A DNA stretch of 64,000 nucleotides, from assembly GCF_901686465.1 (NCBI RefSeq), contig NZ_LR594487.1, positions 2,585,433 to 2,649,432 on the forward strand, written 5' to 3'. The DNA comes from Halorubrum sp. DM2 (GTDB lineage Archaea; Halobacteriota; Halobacteria; Halobacteriales; Haloferacaceae). A program made the translations under genes and the position numbers. The stretch's first letter is position 1. Each line of letters starts with the position of its first letter. Positions 7,810 to 17,202 of this stretch are shown here, piece after piece. The notes under the pieces are model-generated. The model worked only from the letters and a program-made list of their open reading frames with translations, had not been told where the DNA came from and searched no databases.

Positions 7810-9470
7810 GCCTCGAACGACCGGACACCACCGACGACGCGGCGATCGAGCGCACGCCAGACGAGCTGGAGGCGCTGCTCGGCGACCTTGTCGTCGCCCG
7901 CGACGACCATCTGAACGCGCCCGGGTTCGTCATCCGCCCGGACACCGTTCAGGAAACGCTCCGAACCCTGAAACAGCAGGCGGGGTACGACCACCTCTCG
8001 GTCGTCTCCGCACAGGAGTACGAGAACCGCTACGAGTCGATCTACCACCTGAAGAAGTACGACGACCCCACACAGGAGGTCAGCGTCGTCGTCCCCGCGG
8101 ACAAAGACAACCCCGTCTCTGAGACGGCCGAACCCGTCTTCCGCACCGCCGACTGGCACGAGCGGGAGGCGTACGACTTGATCGGCGTCGAGTACGAGGA
8201 ACACCCCGACCTCCGTCGGATCCTGCTCCCCGAGACGTGGCAGGGCCACCCCCTGTCGATGGACTACGACAAGGATCGCCCCCAGATCGCGACGCTGCCG
8301 GAGCACGCGAACCCGCTTGAGGACCATCACAAAGACGAGGAGTCCGACACGATGTTCCTCAACATCGGGCCGCACCACCCGGCGACCCACGGCGTCTTAC
8401 ACCTGAAGACGGTCCTCGACGGCGAGCAGGTCGTCGACGTCGAGCCCGATATCGGCTACCTCCACCGCAGCGAAGAACAGATGGCGCAGTCGGGCACCTA
8501 CCGCCACCAGATCATGCCGTACCCCGACCGCTGGGACTACATCTCGGCGGGGCTGCTCAACGAGTGGGCGTACGCCCGCGCGGCCGAGGACCTCGCGGAC
8601 ATCGAGGTCCCGGAGTACGCGCAGGTCATCCGAACGATGGGCGCGGAGATGTGCCGGATCGCGGCGCACATGCTCGCGCTGGCGACGTTCGCGCTCGACA
8701 TCAACGGCGACTTCACGGCGACGTTCATGTACGCCATCAACGACCGCGAGCGCGTCCAGAACCTTCTGGAGGATCTGACGGGCCAGCGGCTGATGTTCAA
8801 CTACTTCCGGCTCGGCGGCGTCGTCTGGGACCTGCCGGAGGACCGCGAGGCGTTCTTCTCGGACACCCGCGACTTCCTCGACCAGCTGCCGGAGTCCGTC
8901 GAGGAGTACCACAACCTCATCACCTCGAACGAGATCTTCCAGATGCGGACGATCGACACCGGGGTCCTCCCGCCGGAGGTCGCGAAGAACTACGGCGCGA
9001 CCGGTCCCGTCGCCCGCGGCTCGGGCGTCGACTACGACCTGCGTCGCGACGACCCGTACGGGTACTACGACGAGCTCGACTGGGACGTCGTCACCGAGGA
9101 CGGCTGCGACAACTTCAGCCGCCTGCTCGTCCGGATGCGCGAGGTCGAGGAGTCCGCGAAGATCATCGAGCAGTGCGTCGACCTGCTCGAAGACTGGCCC
9201 GAAGACGAGCGGAATATCCAGGCGAACGTGCCGCGCACGCTGCGCCCGGACGACGACACCGAGATATACCGCGCTGTCGAGGGCGCGAAGGGCGAACTCG
9301 GTATCTACATCCGCTCGGACGGGACGGACAAGCCGGCCCGGTTCAAGATCCGGTCGCCGTGCTTCTCGAACCTCCAGACGCTGCCGGAGATGGCGAACGG
9401 GGAGTACATCCCCGACGTCATCGCCGCGCTCGGTAGCCTCGACGTCGTTCTCGGGGAGGTGGACCGCTGA
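7806..9470 (+). CDS. nuoCD: NADH dehydrogenase-like complex, fused subunits C and D
   Basis: 554 aa. The N-terminal third (about residues 20-165) is NuoC-like, with TADWHEREAYDLIGVEYEEHPDLRRIL. The remainder is NuoD-like, beginning MFLNIGPHHPATHGVLH, with a quinone-pocket region around IGYLHRSEEQMAQSGTYRH and a C-terminal DVVLGEVDR. C and D are separate in many bacteria but fused here, as in other haloarchaea and some gammaproteobacteria. The stop overlaps nuoH by one base. Confidence 0.96.
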   Translation: MSLERPDTTDDAAIERTPDELEALLGDLVVARDDHLNAPGFVIRPDTVQETLRTLKQQAGYDHLSVVSAQEYENRYESIYHLKKYDDPTQEVSVVVPADKDNPVSETAEPVFRTADWHEREAYDLIGVEYEEHPDLRRILLPETWQGHPLSMDYDKDRPQIATLPEHANPLEDHHKDEESDTMFLNIGPHHPATHGVLHLKTVLDGEQVVDVEPDIGYLHRSEEQMAQSGTYRHQIMPYPDRWDYISAGLLNEWAYARAAEDLADIEVPEYAQVIRTMGAEMCRIAAHMLALATFALDINGDFTATFMYAINDRERVQNLLEDLTGQRLMFNYFRLGGVVWDLPEDREAFFSDTRDFLDQLPESVEEYHNLITSNEIFQMRTIDTGVLPPEVAKNYGATGPVARGSGVDYDLRRDDPYGYYDELDWDVVTEDGCDNFSRLLVRMREVEESAKIIEQCVDLLEDWPEDERNIQANVPRTLRPDDDTEIYRAVEGAKGELGIYIRSDGTDKPARFKIRSPCFSNLQTLPEMANGEYIPDVIAALGSLDVVLGEVDR

Positions 9471-10543
9471 TGGGCACGGCCCCCGCACAGCTGTTCCCCG
9501 AGTTCATCGTCGACACGCTCGGGCTCGACAGCGTGATCGGCGAGGTCGCGGCGTCGCTCGTCGCCGCGTTCGTCGTCGGCAACATCATCCTCGCGTTCAC
9601 GGGCGTCGCGGGCCCGTGGGCGAAACGGAAGATCACGGCCGCGTTCACCGACCGGATCGCGGTCGACCGGATCGGGCCCTACGGCCTGCTCATCATCCCG
9701 GCCGCCGCGGTCCAGCTGCTCGCGAAGGAGCTCATCATCCCCGAGGGCGTCGACCGGCCCTCGTGGGACATCGCGCCGATCCTGCTGCCGGCGTCGGCGC
9801 TGCTCGGCTTCTCCGTCATCCCGATGGGACGGATCGGCCCGATAAACCTCCACCTCGCGGACCCGGAGGTCGGGTTCGCGCTGGTGTTCGCGTTCGCGTC
9901 GATCGCCTCCGTCTCGCTGGTGATGGCCGGCTACGCGTCGAACAACAAGTACTCGCTGCTCGGCGGCCTCCGCGCCGTCGCGCAGAACCTCGCGTACGAG
10001 ATCCCGCTCATCGTCACGGCGATGTCGGCGGTGATCTTCGCCGGCACGCTCCAGATGAGCGGCATCGTCGGCGCGCAGACGGAGACGCTCGTGACCATCG
10101 GCGGCATCACCATTCCGTCGTGGTACGCGTTCGTGAATCCGTTCGCGTTCGTGCTGTTCCTCACGGCGAACCTCGCCGAGATCGGACGGAACCCGTTCGA
10201 CATCCCCGAAGCGCCGACGGAGATCGTCGGCGGGTACCAGACGGAGTACTCCTCGGCGTACTTCGTCCTCTTCTACCTCGGGGAGTTCGTCCACATCTTC
10301 CTCGGCGGTGCGATCCTCGCCGTGACGTTCCTCGGCGGCGCTTCCGGGCCCGGCCCGGAGAGCATCGGCTTCATTTGGTTCGTGGTGAAGATCTGGGGCT
10401 TCTTCCTGTTCACGCAGTGGGCCCGCGCGGCGATACCCCGCGTCCGGATCGATCAGCTGATCGAGATCGGCTGGAAGGGTATGCTTGTGCTGTCGTTCGC
10501 GAACCTGGTTCTCACGGCCGTAATCGTGGGGGTGATCGCCTGA
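9470..10543 (+). CDS. nuoH: NADH dehydrogenase-like complex subunit H
   Basis: 357 aa membrane subunit with about eight or nine helices that forms the quinone channel. Diagnostic stretches are RIAVDRIGPYGLL (normally R..NR.GP.G), LRAVAQNLAYEIPL, AEIGRNPFDIPEAPTEIVGGYQTEYS and RAAIPRVRIDQLIEIGWK. Length is close to other archaeal NuoH. Overlaps nuoCD; nuoI starts one base after its stop. Confidence 0.96.
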   Translation: MGTAPAQLFPEFIVDTLGLDSVIGEVAASLVAAFVVGNIILAFTGVAGPWAKRKITAAFTDRIAVDRIGPYGLLIIPAAAVQLLAKELIIPEGVDRPSWDIAPILLPASALLGFSVIPMGRIGPINLHLADPEVGFALVFAFASIASVSLVMAGYASNNKYSLLGGLRAVAQNLAYEIPLIVTAMSAVIFAGTLQMSGIVGAQTETLVTIGGITIPSWYAFVNPFAFVLFLTANLAEIGRNPFDIPEAPTEIVGGYQTEYSSAYFVLFYLGEFVHIFLGGAILAVTFLGGASGPGPESIGFIWFVVKIWGFFLFTQWARAAIPRVRIDQLIEIGWKGMLVLSFANLVLTAVIVGVIA

Positions 10544-10544
10544 T

Positions 10545-11006
10545 ATGATCGGACTCATGAAATCCATGGCGACGACGATGAAACACGCGCTGGACGGGAA
10601 GACGTTCACGGTGGAATACCCGGAGGACGCGCCCGAAGTGAGCCCGCGGTTCCGCGGGGTCCACAAGTTCAGCCAAGAGCGATGTATCTGGTGTCGGCAG
10701 TGCGAGAACGTCTGCCCGAACGACACCATCCAGATCGTTCAGGACGACCAGCGTAACGGCGAGCAGTACAACCTCCACATCGGGCAGTGCATCTACTGCC
10801 GGCTCTGCGAGGAGGTCTGTCCCGTCGACGCCATCCTGTTGACGCAGAACTTCGAGTTCACCGCGGACACGAAAGACGACTTCGTGTTCAACAAAGAACA
10901 GCTCAAGAACGTCCCGTGGTACAAGGGTATCGACCCGCTGGAGTCCCGCAATCCCGATCGCGGCGCGTGGATCGGGGAGGGCGACGGCGAGGTCGACTAC
11001 CAGTAG
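10545..11006 (+). CDS. nuoI: NADH dehydrogenase-like complex subunit I (2x[4Fe-4S])
   Basis: 153 aa with two CxxCxxCxxxCP motifs: Cys47/50/53/57 (CIWCRQCENVCP) and Cys82/85/88/92 (CIYCRLCEEVCP). These bind clusters N6a and N6b that pass electrons to NuoB. The N-terminal MIGLMKSMATTMKHALDGKTFTV helix is typical. In the absence of NuoEFG, this is the outermost Fe-S subunit encoded here and so a likely docking point for the electron donor. Confidence 0.96.
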   Translation: MIGLMKSMATTMKHALDGKTFTVEYPEDAPEVSPRFRGVHKFSQERCIWCRQCENVCPNDTIQIVQDDQRNGEQYNLHIGQCIYCRLCEEVCPVDAILLTQNFEFTADTKDDFVFNKEQLKNVPWYKGIDPLESRNPDRGAWIGEGDGEVDYQ

Positions 11007-11049
11007 CGTCTCGAAATCTTCAAAGGGGTTCTCATAGGAGACACACACA

Positions 11050-11316
11050 ATGGTTGAAGTCACCATCGCGTTCGGGCTGTTCGCCGCGGTTACGCTGGCG
11101 TTCGCCCTTGGGGTCGTCCTAGCGCGCGACGTGTTCCACGCCGCGCTGCTTCTGGGCGGAGCCCTCACGAGCGTCGCGGTGCATTACGTGATGCTGCGGG
11201 CGGAGTTTATCGCCGCCATGCAGATCCTCGTCTACGTTGGCGGGGTCCTCATCTTGGTCACGTTCGCCGTGATGCTCACGCGATCGGATTCCGAAACGGA
11301 GGTGAGTCGCGCGTGA
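11050..11316 (+). CDS. nuoJ1: NADH dehydrogenase-like complex subunit J, N-terminal part
   Basis: 88 aa; matches the first half of NuoJ, with ARDVFHAALLLGGALTSVAVHYVMLRAEFIAAMQILVYVGGVLILVTFAVML. The helix with the GAL region and QILVYVGGVLIL (the pi-bulge helix) is conserved. An AGGAGA sequence about 10 bases before the ATG looks like a ribosome-binding site. The second half of NuoJ is a separate gene overlapping by four bases. Confidence 0.93.
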   Translation: MVEVTIAFGLFAAVTLAFALGVVLARDVFHAALLLGGALTSVAVHYVMLRAEFIAAMQILVYVGGVLILVTFAVMLTRSDSETEVSRA

Positions 11317-11672
11317 GCAACGACGAGAGCCGCGGGTCGAAGATTGCGCCCGCAATCGCTGTCGGCGCGCTGTTCGCCGTGCTGGCCGCGACGGTCAACG
11401 CGGCGGCGTTCGACGCCGAGTTCGCCGGCTTCCCGGCCGACGCCTCGGTCGTCCACAACATCGGCTACTCCCTGTTCAATCTCGGCGGGTACGATATTGC
11501 GACGATCGGAGCCGAGGGGTTCCTCGCGGCGTTCCTAATCGCCGCGGTCGCGCTCGACGTCGCGGTCGACGGGGCCGTCTACCTCGCGAAACGCGAGGAG
11601 GACGGCTCCATCGTCTCCGCGGTCGGGCAGGCGCTTACCGACGGCGGCCGCGACGGAGGTGAGCGGCGGTGA
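11313..11672 (+). CDS. nuoJ2: NADH dehydrogenase-like complex subunit J, C-terminal part
   Basis: 119 aa from GTG 11313, which overlaps the nuoJ1 stop (GTGA). Two membrane helices: KIAPAIAVGALFAVLAATVNAAAF and FLAAFLIAAVALDVAVDGAVYLA. It supplies the last helices of NuoJ. Splitting NuoJ into two genes is a known haloarchaeal arrangement, so this is not read as a frameshift. The coupled stop/start also argues for two real proteins. Confidence 0.9.
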   Translation: MSNDESRGSKIAPAIAVGALFAVLAATVNAAAFDAEFAGFPADASVVHNIGYSLFNLGGYDIATIGAEGFLAAFLIAAVALDVAVDGAVYLAKREEDGSIVSAVGQALTDGGRDGGERR

Positions 11673-11989
11673 CCGCCATCGCCGCCTCGATCCCGCCGTC
11701 GTGGTACCTGCTGTTGGCGTCGGCCGTGTTCTGTATCGGACTGTTCGGCGTGCTGACGCGACGGAGCGCCCTGTACTTCCTCATGAGCGTCGAACTCATG
11801 ATGAACGCGGCCAACATCAACTTCGTCGCGTTCGCGCTGTACTACGGCGACCTCACGGGGCAGGTGTTCGCGCTGTTCGTCATCGCGCTCGCCGCCGCCG
11901 AGGTTGCCATCGGTATCGGCATCATACTCGTGTTATACCGTAACTTCGGCACGACAGACGTGACCGTTCCCGCGGAGATGAGGTGGTAA
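11669..11989 (+). CDS. nuoK: NADH dehydrogenase-like complex subunit K
   Basis: 106 aa from GTG 11669, overlapping nuoJ2 (GTGA). Three helices with the conserved FLMSVELMMNAANINFVAFA segment, whose membrane Glu is part of the proton path, and the second Glu in ALAAAEVAIGIGIILVLYR. The 3' end of the gene (GAGGTGG) provides a ribosome-binding-like sequence for nuoL. Confidence 0.95.
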   Translation: MTAIAASIPPSWYLLLASAVFCIGLFGVLTRRSALYFLMSVELMMNAANINFVAFALYYGDLTGQVFALFVIALAAAEVAIGIGIILVLYRNFGTTDVTVPAEMRW

Positions 11990-11990
11990 A

Positions 11991-14039
11991 ATGGTGGACG
12001 CATTCGCATACGTTCCGGCGATTGTACTCCTCCCGTTCTTCTCGTTCCTGATCGCGCTCGGCGCGGGCAGGTATCTCCCGAAGGGCGGAGCCTTCGGCGG
12101 CATCGCGGCCACGGCGGGGTCGTTCCTGCTTTCGATCTGGGTCGCGGCGACCGTCGCCGGCGGCCGCGCCTACAACGAGACGCTGTACCACTGGGCGGGC
12201 GAGGGCGGCGCGGGGATCGGTCCGACGAACGTCGAACTCACGTTCGGCGTCCTGATCGACCCCCTGTCGGCGCTGATGCTCGTCATCGTGACGCTCGTCG
12301 CGCTCTTAGTCCACGTGTTCTCGCTCGGCTACATGAACGACGAGGGCGAGACGGGGCTGCCCCGGTACTACGCCGGACTCGGCCTGTTCACGGCGTCGAT
12401 GCTCGGATTCGTCGTCGCCGACAACCTGCTGATGGCGTTCATGTTCTTCGAGCTGGTCGGGCTCTGCTCGTACCTGCTCATCGGCTTCAACTTCCGGGAG
12501 CCGGGACCGCCGTCGGCCGCGAAGAAGGCGTTCCTCGTCACCCGGTTCGGTGACTACTTCTTCCTCGTCGGCGTCGTCGCGGTGTTCGCGACCTTCGGTA
12601 CCGCCTCGTTCGCGGGCGAGGGGTCGTTCCCGGCGCTCGCCGACGCGGCGCTCAACGGCTCCGGCTCGGTCGCGTGGACGCCCGGCGGCCTCGAACTCCA
12701 GACGTGGCTGACGGTCGTCGGCCTGCTCGTCTTGGGCGGCGTGGTCGGGAAGTCGGCGCAGTTCCCGCTCCACACGTGGCTCCCCGACGCGATGGAGGGC
12801 CCGACGCCTGTCTCCGCGCTGATCCACGCCGCGACGATGGTGGCGGCCGGCGTCTACCTCGTCGCGCGGATGTACGGCTTCTACGCGCTCACGCCGACGA
12901 CGCTCGCGGTTATCGCGTTCATCGGCGGTTTCACCGCCCTGTTCGCGGCGACGATGGGGCTGGTGAAGGACGAACTGAAGCAGGTGCTCGCGTACTCCAC
13001 CATCTCGCAGTACGGGTACATGATGCTCGCGCTCGGCTCGGGCGGGTACGTGGCCGCGGTCTTCCACCTGACGACCCACGCCTTCTTCAAGGCCCTACTG
13101 TTCCTCGGTGCCGGGTCGGTCATCATCGCGATGCACCACAACGAGGACATGTGGGACATGGGCGGGCTGCGCTCGAAGATGCCGGTGACGTACTACACGT
13201 TCCTCGCCGGCTCGCTCGCGCTCGCGGGTATCTTCCCGTTCGCCGGCTTCTGGTCGAAAGACGAGATTCTCTACGAGGCGCTCGTCCACGCTCCCGGTGA
13301 ACCCCTGCTGTTCGGCGCGTACCTGATGGGGCTGCTCGCGGTGCCCGTGACCGCCTTCTACACCTTCCGGATGGTGTTCCTGACGTTCCACGGTGAACCC
13401 CGGAGCGACACCGCCCGTGACCCCGAACCCGTTCGCTGGAACGTAAAGGGGCCGCTGACGGTTCTCGGGTCGCTCGCGGTGGTCACCGGCTTCATCAACA
13501 TGGTACCGGTCCAGAAGGTGCTCGGAATCGAGGGGATCGACCTGCTCCACCTGTGGCTCGACAACCACTGGGGCGGCATCGAGGGGCTCTCCTCGCACCA
13601 CTACGGCGACCTCGGTCCCTACAGCAGTCAGTACCTCGTCGGCGGTGAGGTCGGGACCGTCCTCGCCGGCGCGGCCGTCTCCCTCGGACTCGCGCTGCTC
13701 GGACTCGCACTCGCCTGGCGGCTCTACAACGTGGCGTCGCCGACGGAACACACCGCCAAGCTCGGCGGCATCAAAGACGTGCTGTACAACAACTACTACC
13801 TCGACGAACTACAGGTCTGGCTCGCGTATCGAACGGAAGATGTCGCGGGCGGCGCGAACGTCTTCGATCAGGGAATCATCGACGGCGTCGTTAACGGCGT
13901 CTCCTCGGTGAGCCTGATCGGCGGCGGTCGGATCCGGAAGCTACAGTCCGGCATCGTCTCGCAGTACGCCGCGCTGCTCACCTTCGGACTCGTCGCGCTG
14001 CTGCTCGTGCTCGGCGCGACCGGGGGGTGGTTCCTGTGA
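11991..14039 (+). CDS. nuoL: NADH dehydrogenase-like complex subunit L (antiporter-like)
   Basis: 682 aa; about 16 membrane helices. Signature segments: FELVGLCSYLLIGFNF, GKSAQFPLHTWLPDAMEGPTPVSALIHAATMVAAGVYLVAR, KDELKQVLAYSTISQYGYMMLALG and THAFFKALLFLGAGSVI. These hold the Lys and Glu residues of the Mrp-type proton channel. The C-terminal section YNNYYLDELQVW leads into the long lateral helix. Stop overlaps nuoM start by one base. Confidence 0.96.
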   Translation: MVDAFAYVPAIVLLPFFSFLIALGAGRYLPKGGAFGGIAATAGSFLLSIWVAATVAGGRAYNETLYHWAGEGGAGIGPTNVELTFGVLIDPLSALMLVIVTLVALLVHVFSLGYMNDEGETGLPRYYAGLGLFTASMLGFVVADNLLMAFMFFELVGLCSYLLIGFNFREPGPPSAAKKAFLVTRFGDYFFLVGVVAVFATFGTASFAGEGSFPALADAALNGSGSVAWTPGGLELQTWLTVVGLLVLGGVVGKSAQFPLHTWLPDAMEGPTPVSALIHAATMVAAGVYLVARMYGFYALTPTTLAVIAFIGGFTALFAATMGLVKDELKQVLAYSTISQYGYMMLALGSGGYVAAVFHLTTHAFFKALLFLGAGSVIIAMHHNEDMWDMGGLRSKMPVTYYTFLAGSLALAGIFPFAGFWSKDEILYEALVHAPGEPLLFGAYLMGLLAVPVTAFYTFRMVFLTFHGEPRSDTARDPEPVRWNVKGPLTVLGSLAVVTGFINMVPVQKVLGIEGIDLLHLWLDNHWGGIEGLSSHHYGDLGPYSSQYLVGGEVGTVLAGAAVSLGLALLGLALAWRLYNVASPTEHTAKLGGIKDVLYNNYYLDELQVWLAYRTEDVAGGANVFDQGIIDGVVNGVSSVSLIGGGRIRKLQSGIVSQYAALLTFGLVALLLVLGATGGWFL

Positions 14040-15568
14040 TGCTCGAAGCGCTCATGGCGGTCGCCTTCGCCGGCGCGCTGACGGTGTTCCTCGCGCCGGA
14101 CGAGTGGGCCGGTCGGCTGGCGTTCGCGATCAGCCTGATCCCGTTCGTCGGGAGCCTCTACCTGTGGTCCGGCTTCGAGGCCGGCGGCAACGCGCTGCTC
14201 GGCGGCGAGATCGCGTACGCAACCCAAATCGAGTGGCTCGAAGTCGGCGGCCGGAGCGTCTCGTGGTTCGTCGGACTCGACGGGATCAGCCTCCCGCTTT
14301 TCGTCCTCACCACGTTCCTCGTGCCGCTGGCGATCCTCAGCGCGTGGACGCCCGTCGACACTCGACAGAGCCAGTTCTACGGGCTGATGCTGTTCATGGA
14401 GGCGAACCTGCTCGGCGTGTTCGCCGCGCTCGACTTCTTCCTGTGGTTCGTCTTCTGGGAGGCGGTGCTGGTCCCGATGTACTTCCTCATCGGGATCTGG
14501 GGCGGTCCGCGCCGCAAGTACGCCGCGATCAAGTTCTTCGTGTACACGAACGCGGCGTCGCTACTGATGTTCATCGGCTTCATGAGCCTCGTGTTCGCGC
14601 TCGGCGACTCGGTGTCGTCGTTCGCCCTGCCGGAGATCGCACAGGCGGTCGCCGCGGGTAACTTGGGCGAGTGGCTGGGCGTCGCACCGGACACGGTCGC
14701 GCTGTTCGCGTTCGTCGCGATGTTCCTCGGGTTCGCGGTGAAGGTCCCGATCGTTCCGTTCCACACGTGGCTCCCGGACGCCCACGTTCAGGCACCGACC
14801 CCGGCGTCGGTGTTGCTGGCGGGCGTCCTCCTGAAGATGGGGACGTACGCGCTGCTCCGGTTCAACTTCACGATGCTGCCGGAACAGGCGTCGATGCTCG
14901 CGGTGCCCATCGCGGCTATCGCGGTCGTCAGCGTCATCTACGGCGCGATGCTGGCGCTGGCACAGAAGGATCTCAAGCGGATCGTCGCGTACTCGTCGGT
15001 CTCGTCGATGGGGTACGTCATCCTCGGGCTCATTGCGTTCACCGAGTACGGCGTCGGCGGCGCGACGTTCCAGATGGTCGCGCACGGGCTCATCTCTGGG
15101 CTGATGTTCATGGCGGTCGGCGTCATCTACAACACGACGCACACTCGGATGGTCGGCGACATGGCCGGCATGGCCGACCGGATGCCGGTCACCGTCGGTA
15201 TCCTTGTCGCCGGCGCGTTCGGCTACATGGGGCTGCCGCTGATGGCCGGCTTCGCCGGCGAGTTCTTCATCTTCGTCGGCTCGCTGTCCGCGCCGGCGCT
15301 CCCGTACGCGCCGGTGTTCACGGCGCTCGCGATGTTCGGTATCGTCATCGTCGCCGGCTACCTGCTGTCGGCGATGCAGAGTACGCTGTTCGGGCCCTTC
15401 GAGCTCGAAACCGACTACGAGGTCGGTCCCGCGGCGTTCCACGACGTCGCCCCGCTCGCGGTGCTTCTGGTGGCGATCATCGTGCTCGGCGTCGCGCCCG
15501 ACATCTTCTTCGAGATGATACGTGACGCTGCCGTTCCCGTGGTCGAGGGGGTGACGATCAATGGTTGA
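14039..15568 (+). CDS. nuoM: NADH dehydrogenase-like complex subunit M (antiporter-like)
   Basis: 509 aa proton-pumping subunit. Conserved stretches: LDFFLWFVFWEAVLVPMYFLIGIWGG, AVKVPIVPFHTWLPDAHVQAPTPASVLLAGVLLKMGTYALLR, KDLKRIVAYSSVSSMGYVILG, and GLPLMAGFAGEFFIF. ATG 14039 overlaps the nuoL stop; four codons upstream there is another possible start, but the overlap pattern of the operon favours 14039. Ends 8 bp inside nuoN. Confidence 0.96.
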   Translation: MLEALMAVAFAGALTVFLAPDEWAGRLAFAISLIPFVGSLYLWSGFEAGGNALLGGEIAYATQIEWLEVGGRSVSWFVGLDGISLPLFVLTTFLVPLAILSAWTPVDTRQSQFYGLMLFMEANLLGVFAALDFFLWFVFWEAVLVPMYFLIGIWGGPRRKYAAIKFFVYTNAASLLMFIGFMSLVFALGDSVSSFALPEIAQAVAAGNLGEWLGVAPDTVALFAFVAMFLGFAVKVPIVPFHTWLPDAHVQAPTPASVLLAGVLLKMGTYALLRFNFTMLPEQASMLAVPIAAIAVVSVIYGAMLALAQKDLKRIVAYSSVSSMGYVILGLIAFTEYGVGGATFQMVAHGLISGLMFMAVGVIYNTTHTRMVGDMAGMADRMPVTVGILVAGAFGYMGLPLMAGFAGEFFIFVGSLSAPALPYAPVFTALAMFGIVIVAGYLLSAMQSTLFGPFELETDYEVGPAAFHDVAPLAVLLVAIIVLGVAPDIFFEMIRDAAVPVVEGVTING

Positions 15569-17066
15569 GACGCTTCCGCAGGTGACGGCGCTGCTGCCGG
15601 CGCTGGTGCTGGCGGCCACCGGTCTCGTGTTGCTTCTGGTCGACACGATTAGCCCCGACGCGCGGTCGAACACCTCGATGGCGGTCGTGAGCGCGCTCGG
15701 CGCGCTCGCTTCGCTGTCCGTGACCGTCTGGTTCGTCGCCTCCGGCACCGGAAGCGTCGACACCGGCGGCGCGATCACGCTGTTCGCGGACGCGATCAAG
15801 GTCGACACGATGGCGTTGTTCTTCACCGCCATCTTCGCGTCGGTGACCGCGCTGGTGGTCGTCGCGGCGCACGATTACTTCCACGACCACGATAACCCGG
15901 CGGCGTTCTACTCGCTGACGCTGTTCGCGGCGACGGGGATGGCGCTGCTCGCGGTCGCGAACTCGCTCGCGGTCGTGTTCGTCGCCTTGGAGATGGTGTC
16001 GCTGCCGTCGTACGTCTTGGTGGCGTACCTCAAGCAGGACCGCGGGAGCGTCGAGGCGGGGCTGAAGTACTTCCTCGTCGGCGCGCTGTCGTCGGCGATC
16101 TTCCTGTTCGGCATCTCGCTCGTCTACGCGGCCACCGGGTCGCTCATCTTGGCGGACATCGCGTCGGCGTCCATCGAGGGGCTCGCCGGCGTCCTCGGCG
16201 TCGGCGTCGTGATGATGATCGGCGGCGTCGCGTTCAAGACCGCCTCCGTCCCGTTCCACTTCTGGGCCCCGGAGGCGTACGAAGGCGCGCCCGCCCCCGT
16301 CAGTGCGTTCCTCTCGTCGGCGTCGAAGGCCGCCGGGTTCGTCGTCGCGTTCCGCGTGTTCACCGAGGCGTTCCCGCTAGGGATGGCGGTCTCGGCGAAC
16401 GTCAACTGGATGCTCGCGTTCGCAATCTTAGCCGCCGTCACGATGACGCTCGGGAACTTCGCGGCCGCGGTCCAAGAGGAGGTCAAGCGGATGCTGGCGT
16501 ACTCCTCGATCGGTCACGCCGGCTACGCGCTCATCGGCGTCGCCGCGCTCACACTTGACGGGCCGGCGAACGGCACCGTCATGGGTGCGGCGATGGCTCA
16601 CCTGCTCGTCTACGGGTTCATGAACACCGGCGCGTTCCTGTTCGTCGCGATGGCGGAGCGGTGGGGCGTCGGCCGCACGTTCGCGGACTACGCGGGCCTG
16701 TGGCGGCGCGCGCCGGTCGCCTCCGTCGCGATGGCCGTGTTCATGTTCTCGCTGGCCGGCCTGCCGCCGTTCGCCGGCTTCTTCTCGAAGTACTTCCTGT
16801 TCCAGGCAGCCATCGATAACGGCTTCCTGTGGCTGGCGGCGCTCGGCGCGGTCAACAGCGTCGTGTCGCTGTACTACTACAGCCGGGTCGTGAAGGCGCT
16901 GTTCTTGGACGACCCCGAGTCGCCGAGCGCGCTCGACGCGGTCGACGTGCGGCCGACGGCGCTGTACGCCGCGGTCGTCTTCGCGGCGGTCGCGACGGTG
17001 CTACTCTTGCCCGGTTTCGGTCCCGTCATCGAGACGGCCGAGGCGGCGGCGTCCGCGCTGTTCTGA
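15561..17066 (+). CDS. nuoN: NADH dehydrogenase-like complex subunit N (antiporter-like)
   Basis: 501 aa, about 14 helices. Recognised by LEMVSLPSYVLVAYLKQDRGSVEAGLKYFLVGALSSAIFLFGISLVYAATGS, GVAFKTASVPFHFWAPEAYEGAPAPVSAFLSSASKAAGFVV, EEVKRMLAYSSIGHAGYALIG and AGLPPFAGFFSKYFLF. Last gene of the operon. No nuoE, nuoF or nuoG is present on either side in the window. Confidence 0.96.
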   Translation: MVETLPQVTALLPALVLAATGLVLLLVDTISPDARSNTSMAVVSALGALASLSVTVWFVASGTGSVDTGGAITLFADAIKVDTMALFFTAIFASVTALVVVAAHDYFHDHDNPAAFYSLTLFAATGMALLAVANSLAVVFVALEMVSLPSYVLVAYLKQDRGSVEAGLKYFLVGALSSAIFLFGISLVYAATGSLILADIASASIEGLAGVLGVGVVMMIGGVAFKTASVPFHFWAPEAYEGAPAPVSAFLSSASKAAGFVVAFRVFTEAFPLGMAVSANVNWMLAFAILAAVTMTLGNFAAAVQEEVKRMLAYSSIGHAGYALIGVAALTLDGPANGTVMGAAMAHLLVYGFMNTGAFLFVAMAERWGVGRTFADYAGLWRRAPVASVAMAVFMFSLAGLPPFAGFFSKYFLFQAAIDNGFLWLAALGAVNSVVSLYYYSRVVKALFLDDPESPSALDAVDVRPTALYAAVVFAAVATVLLLPGFGPVIETAEAAASALF

Positions 17067-17202
17067 TCGCGCCCCTTCCGGGTGACTTCCGTTTTCCGTC
17101 GGTTCCGTACTCGCTAAACCGGCATCGCGTCCACCGGTTCGGACTGACGGGTTTCGTGCCGGCGACCACAGATACTCGTCCGTCCGACACCTTGATCCGA
17201 GC
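17067..17202 (+). other. Intergenic region after the nuo operon
   Basis: 136 bp with a CCGTTTTCCG run soon after the nuoN stop (about 17088-17098) that could help terminate the operon. No clear promoter for the zinc-ribbon gene beyond a weak CCTTGATCC about 15 bp before its GTG. Nothing else recognised. Confidence 0.3.

Noticed and set aside
11050..11672. nuoJ read as a frameshifted pseudogene
   Set aside because: The two parts are joined by a GTGA stop/start overlap as used elsewhere in this operon, each has proper helices, and split NuoJ is a known haloarchaeal arrangement.
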